DNA from: an uncultured Rhodobacter sp.
GTDB taxonomy: Bacteria; Pseudomonadota; Alphaproteobacteria; Rhodobacterales; Rhodobacteraceae
DNA length: 7,868 nucleotides
Assembly (NCBI GenBank): GCA_937901435.1
Contig: CALGTJ010000059.1
Location: 1-7,868, forward strand
Direction of reading: 5' to 3'
The stretch's first letter is position 1. Each line of letters starts with the position of its first letter. This document shows positions 5,151 through 7,868 of the stretch, in pieces. The position numbers and the translations under genes were made by a program. A model generated the notes under the pieces. That model made no database searches and had not been told where the DNA came from. It saw nothing but the letters and a program-made list of their open reading frames with translations.

Positions 5151-6454
5151 CTCCTATTGAAATTGGCCTGATCTCGGTCGTTGCAATCGTTTTTCTGATC
5201 TACGCTGGTCTTTATATCCCGATTGCGCTGGGCACCGTCTCATTGGTCTCGATCTGGCTGATGCGTGACAACTTCACCCTTTCGCTTAACCTGCTCAAGG
5301 TGGCTGTGGGCGATAGCGCGATGGAGTATTCCTTTGCGACCATACCACTGTTCACCTTCATGGGGTTAATCGTCTCAAAGGCGGGGTTAGGGAGCGACAT
5401 TTACGAGGTCATGACCCAGCGCTTCCGCAAGGTAAAAGGCGGGATCGGCATGGCAACAGTTGGCGCGAACGCCGTTTTTGCGGCTGTCACTGGCTCTTCA
5501 ATCGCTTCGGCGTCAGTATTTACCAAAGTATCCGTGCCCGAAATGATGGCCCAAGATTACAACCCGCGCTTTGCCGTGGGCGTGGTCGCAGGCTCCTCCG
5601 TTCTTGGCATGATCATTCCTCCCTCAGCGATGCTGATCATCTACTCATTCGTGTCCGAGCAATCTGTCGGCGATATGTTCCTTGCAGGCGTTATTCCGGG
5701 CATCATGCTCGCGGTGTTCTACGTTGGCGCAATCTGGTTCATGGCGCGTTATACTCCGAATTTTGTCGGTGGGCGCGTGGTCGAAGACACCGAATGGATG
5801 TCGTCGCGCGAGATCGCATCAAAGACATTGCCAACGCTCTTTATCATCACAATTGTGCTTGGCGGAATTTATACTGGCTGGCTCACGGCTGTCGAGGCTG
5901 GTGCCACGGGCGGTCTGGTCGCACTTGTCATCGCGGTCTTACGCAGGTCCATGTCGCTCAAAAGTTTCTGGGAAGCATTGCTTGAAACGGGGCATATCAC
6001 CGCGGCAATTCTCTTCCTGATCACCGCCGCATCGATCTACAGCCGCATGCTGGGAATGGCTGGATTGCCAAACCAGTTACAAGATTTGCTCGCAGGCAAC
6101 GAGGCCTCGTTCTGGACGATCATGATCCTTTACGTGCTACTCATGTTGTTCCTTGGAACGTTGCTCGATACCGCATCAATCATTCTGATCGTCGTGCCGC
6201 TGTTCCTGCCACTCGTTGAGGCGATGGATATGTCGCTGGTATGGTTCGGGATCGTCACAGTTGTCGGCGCCGAGATCGGTCTGCTGACACCACCCTTGGG
6301 CATCTCGTGTTTTGTGATTAAGTCGACCCTCAATGACGATCGAATTTCACTCAAAGACGTGTTCATGGGCGCGCTACCCTTTGCCTTCGTGATGCTAATC
6401 GCACTCTTTATCTTGATCGAGTTTCCGATCCTCAGCCTTGCCCTTTTGAATTAG
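5147..6454 (+). CDS. TRAP transporter large permease (DctM family)
   Basis: This 435-residue polytopic inner-membrane protein has the family's usual length and about twelve hydrophobic segments. It is the transport subunit that moves substrate with Na+ and receives it from the periplasmic binding protein. Family motifs visible are GSSIASASVF (116-125), GMIIPPSAML (154-163) in the first half, and LGTLLDTASIILIVVPLFLP (336-355) and IGLLTPPLG (377-385) in the second half. The two helical-hairpin regions with their PP motifs are thus both intact. The start overlaps the small-permease stop by 4 bases. The TAG stop (6452-6454) overlaps the ribosome binding site of the dioxygenase gene, which keeps the ring-cleavage enzyme in the same transcript as the importer. 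The substrate is not readable from this subunit. Confidence 0.96.
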   Translation: MTPIEIGLISVVAIVFLIYAGLYIPIALGTVSLVSIWLMRDNFTLSLNLLKVAVGDSAMEYSFATIPLFTFMGLIVSKAGLGSDIYEVMTQRFRKVKGGIGMATVGANAVFAAVTGSSIASASVFTKVSVPEMMAQDYNPRFAVGVVAGSSVLGMIIPPSAMLIIYSFVSEQSVGDMFLAGVIPGIMLAVFYVGAIWFMARYTPNFVGGRVVEDTEWMSSREIASKTLPTLFIITIVLGGIYTGWLTAVEAGATGGLVALVIAVLRRSMSLKSFWEALLETGHITAAILFLITAASIYSRMLGMAGLPNQLQDLLAGNEASFWTIMILYVLLMLFLGTLLDTASIILIVVPLFLPLVEAMDMSLVWFGIVTVVGAEIGLLTPPLGISCFVIKSTLNDDRISLKDVFMGALPFAFVMLIALFILIEFPILSLALLN

Positions 6455-6469
6455 GAGACCTGACCGTTG
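6453..6469 (+). promoter_or_regulatory. Ribosome binding site that supports a TTG start for the dioxygenase
   Basis: AGGAG at 6453-6457 lies 9 nt upstream of TTG (6467-6469) and overlaps the stop codon of the large permease. No comparable site precedes the first in-frame ATG (6515). The residues encoded between TTG and that ATG resemble the N-terminus of hydroxyquinol dioxygenases, so TTG is preferred. Confidence 0.75.
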
Positions 6470-7333
6470 CGTAACGTCACAAAAGACAACATCACCGATA
6501 CTTTTAAAGGCTACATGGCCGCGGACATGGACCCACGCATGCGCGAAATTATGGGGTCGCTCGTGCAGCACCTGCATGACTTTGCCCGTGAAACCAACCT
6601 GACCCATGATGAATGGCGCCAAGGTATTGCCTTTCTCGAGGGCTGCGCTGCGATCGAGACCGAAGATAGGCACGAATTCGTTCTGGCCTCTGACGTGCTG
6701 GGCCTCTCGTCGCTGGTCGATATGCTCCACTCGCGCGACGACGCAACATCGTCGTCCGTGCTTGGTCCGTTTCACGTGTCAGGCGCGCCACCTTTGGCGG
6801 TTGGCGGCGACATGAAGCGGCATTTTGGCGGGCCAGTTCTGTTGGCCGAAGGTGTGATCCGCGACACGAGCGGGAACCCGATCCCGAACGCCGTGATCGA
6901 CATTTGGCAGACCGCGCCCAACGGGCTATATGCTAGCCAAGACGAAGAGCAAGACACTTACTCTTTCCACGGTTTGATGACCGTTGGTAGCGACGGGCGT
7001 TATGCATTCACCACTGTCAAACCCGTCGAATATTCCGTGCCGTCCGATGGGCCTGTCGGCGCGATCCTCAATGCTTGCGGAAGACACCCGTGGCGACCAT
7101 CGCACCTGCACTATATTGTCACGGCCCCTGGTTACCGGACTCTCGTCACCGAGGTCTTCCCCGATGATGATCCGTACCTCGATCAAGATACCGTTTTTGG
7201 TGTTCGTGAGGATTTGGTAATGTCCTACGAGACAAAACCCGTCAGCGATTTTCCATCTGGTATGGCGCTGTCAGGCAAAGTCGCAGAGCCATTCCTTTAC
7301 GTGAATTTCGATGTGACACTCGCACCAGATTGA
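6467..7333 (+). CDS. Intradiol ring-cleavage dioxygenase, hydroxyquinol 1,2-dioxygenase type
   Basis: This 288-residue cytosolic non-haem Fe(III) enzyme inserts O2 between adjacent ring hydroxyls. In the hydroxyquinol family it turns 1,2,4-trihydroxybenzene into maleylacetate. The N-terminal helical dimerisation domain spans about 1-95 (RNVTKDNIT; DPRMREIMGSLVQHLHDFAR at 22-41). The catalytic beta domain follows with VLGPFHVSGAP (98-108), WQTAPNGLY (147-155), VEYSVPSDGPVGAIL (187-201) and GRHPWRPSHLHY (205-216). The four iron ligands are all present: Y155, Y189, H213 and H215. GRHPWRPSHLHY and DGPVGAIL favour hydroxyquinol over catechol dioxygenases. Related polyhydroxylated rings such as pyrogallol or substituted hydroxyquinols remain possible substrates. 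It is the last gene of the operon, 12 nt after the large permease, and starts with TTG. No clear terminator follows. Confidence 0.93.
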   Translation: MRNVTKDNITDTFKGYMAADMDPRMREIMGSLVQHLHDFARETNLTHDEWRQGIAFLEGCAAIETEDRHEFVLASDVLGLSSLVDMLHSRDDATSSSVLGPFHVSGAPPLAVGGDMKRHFGGPVLLAEGVIRDTSGNPIPNAVIDIWQTAPNGLYASQDEEQDTYSFHGLMTVGSDGRYAFTTVKPVEYSVPSDGPVGAILNACGRHPWRPSHLHYIVTAPGYRTLVTEVFPDDDPYLDQDTVFGVREDLVMSYETKPVSDFPSGMALSGKVAEPFLYVNFDVTLAPD

Positions 7334-7615
7334 AATTCAACGGAAACCTTTCTGACTTGTGCTTAACCCCAGAACCTCACAGGGGCAGTTCGGTTGGCGA
7401 GCAGATTTCTAAGGTTGTTCCACCTCTGTTCACAAAATCTAATACTCATCTGTCGAGGCTAAAAAGGCTCGAACCGGACCTTTGGTGCATCAGTGACGAA
7501 AGTTTGCTATGGAGAAACAATAGTGAGCCAAATTCACATATTCGTGTGACCGGTCGTCGCATCTCATACTTTGCAAGTTAGACTAGGTAGTAGGTCTCGG
7601 CGGTTGCGCCCTCCC
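7334..7615. other. Gene-free stretch between the operon end and the IS remnant
   Basis: About 280 bp contain no reading frame with protein-like composition or a ribosome binding site. The only structure I see is an imperfect hairpin at 7453-7472, with TCGAG and CTCGA arms, one internal mismatch and an A-rich loop. It has no T run behind it, so it is a poor intrinsic terminator. It may still be where operon transcripts end, for example through Rho. Confidence 0.5.
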
Positions 7616-7868
7616 GGGCACTGTCAGACAAAACGAGGTTGAGCCGTGCAGGGTGGTTTCGTAGCCTCGCCGTATGACAAAACACTCCCCATTCAGGTAC
7701 TTTAAAACGAGTCCTGAGATCATCCGCTTGGCTGTGGCGCTTGGTGTTCGTTTTCCACTTTAGCTTCGTTAAAGCGAATAACGTTGGTCTATGGCGTTTA
7801 GGGATGAAAAACACTCGCAATTCACCTCAATCACGCCGCTACGCTCGTTTAGTGGCGCCAATTATTGA
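7616..7868 (+). mobile_element. IS6-family insertion sequence remnant, left end
   Basis: At 7616 the sequence GGGCACTGTCAGACAAAA resembles the terminal inverted repeats of IS6-family elements, which generally begin GG followed by CTGT. About 57 nt later a transposase start codon appears at 7674, the usual spacing in this family. The element continues past the window edge, so the right repeat and target duplication cannot be checked. The transposase frame is broken, so the element is probably inactive. Confidence 0.75.
7674..7868 (+). pseudogene. Broken IS6-family transposase, N-terminal part
   Basis: From the ATG at 7674 the frame encodes KHSPFRYFKTSPEIIRLAV (residues 3-21) and then VRFPL (25-29). 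This matches the conserved N-terminus of alphaproteobacterial IS6-family transposases. Those continue with a helix-turn-helix (PLSLRNVEDLL and onward) and a downstream DDE catalytic domain. Here codon 30, expected to be Ser, is TAG (7761-7763), and further stops follow at 7770 and 7779. Similarity then continues only as scattered pieces in shifted frames to the window end. It is a dead gene fragment whose catalytic domain is not in view. Confidence 0.82.

Noticed and set aside
7440..7500. GGTTCGAGCC-like sequence on the minus strand that resembles a tRNA T-arm
   Set aside because: No matching acceptor stem, anticodon arm or D-arm could be placed around it.
7330..7581. Plus-strand 83-residue frame after the dioxygenase
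   Set aside because: It starts within the end of the dioxygenase gene, has no ribosome binding site, shows no domain-like pattern and has low-quality composition.
7578..7820. Minus-strand 80-residue frame at the right edge
   Set aside because: It is antisense to the recognisable IS6 transposase N-terminus and has no convincing start signal.
7791..7868. Short plus-strand frames starting at 7791 (25 residues) and 7804 (runs off the window)
   Set aside because: Both lie within the decayed transposase, lack ribosome binding sites and are better explained as shifted pieces of it.
1..7868. CRISPR array, tRNA, rRNA or riboswitch
   Set aside because: I saw no regularly spaced direct repeats, cloverleaf, rRNA segment or leader long enough for a riboswitch in any intergenic region.

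Overview
The window holds one complete catabolic and uptake gene cluster with decayed sequence at both edges. The protein types (TRAP transporter, FCD-type GntR regulator, a 128-residue YciI protein, RutE-like nitroreductase), the moderate GC content and the compact operon layout suggest an alphaproteobacterium, most likely a Rhodobacterales (roseobacter-type) bacterium. That placement is inference, because no rRNA or other marker gene is present.

Layout. Positions 1-212 (minus) carry the 5' part of a gene that looks like malonyl-CoA decarboxylase. It has a good GTG start and ribosome binding site, but after about 50 codons the similarity breaks up over several frames. Next come a minus-strand pair, gntR (294-959) and a YciI-family gene (980-1366). 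A short divergent promoter region (1367-1449) follows. Then comes a tightly packed seven-gene plus-strand operon (1450-7333): fumarylacetoacetate hydrolase (FAH) family enzyme, RutE-type nitroreductase, OsmC-family protein, TRAP transporter binding protein, small permease and large permease, and a hydroxyquinol 1,2-dioxygenase-type intradiol dioxygenase. About 280 bp without a gene follow, and the right edge (7616-7868) is the left end of a degenerate IS6-family insertion sequence.

How the genes may work together. The TRAP system would import a substrate. The intradiol dioxygenase would cleave a (poly)hydroxylated aromatic ring. The FAH-family enzyme would process the ring-cleavage product by C-C hydrolysis, hydration or isomerisation. 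The YciI protein belongs to the superfamily of TftG, the chlorohydroxyquinol dehydrochlorinase. The nitroreductase and OsmC protein could handle quinones and peroxides formed by autoxidation of a hydroxyquinol-like intermediate. No maleylacetate reductase and no aromatic hydroxylase lie in the window, so the canonical hydroxyquinol route is incomplete here, and the FAH enzyme may define a different lower pathway.

Regulation. The same 12-bp palindrome, AATATCGATATT, occurs in both intergenic regions next to gntR: at 249-260 in front of the malonyl-CoA decarboxylase-like remnant, and at 1383-1394 between the two divergent transcription units. It is the best candidate operator for the GntR protein and would tie both transcription units to one regulon.
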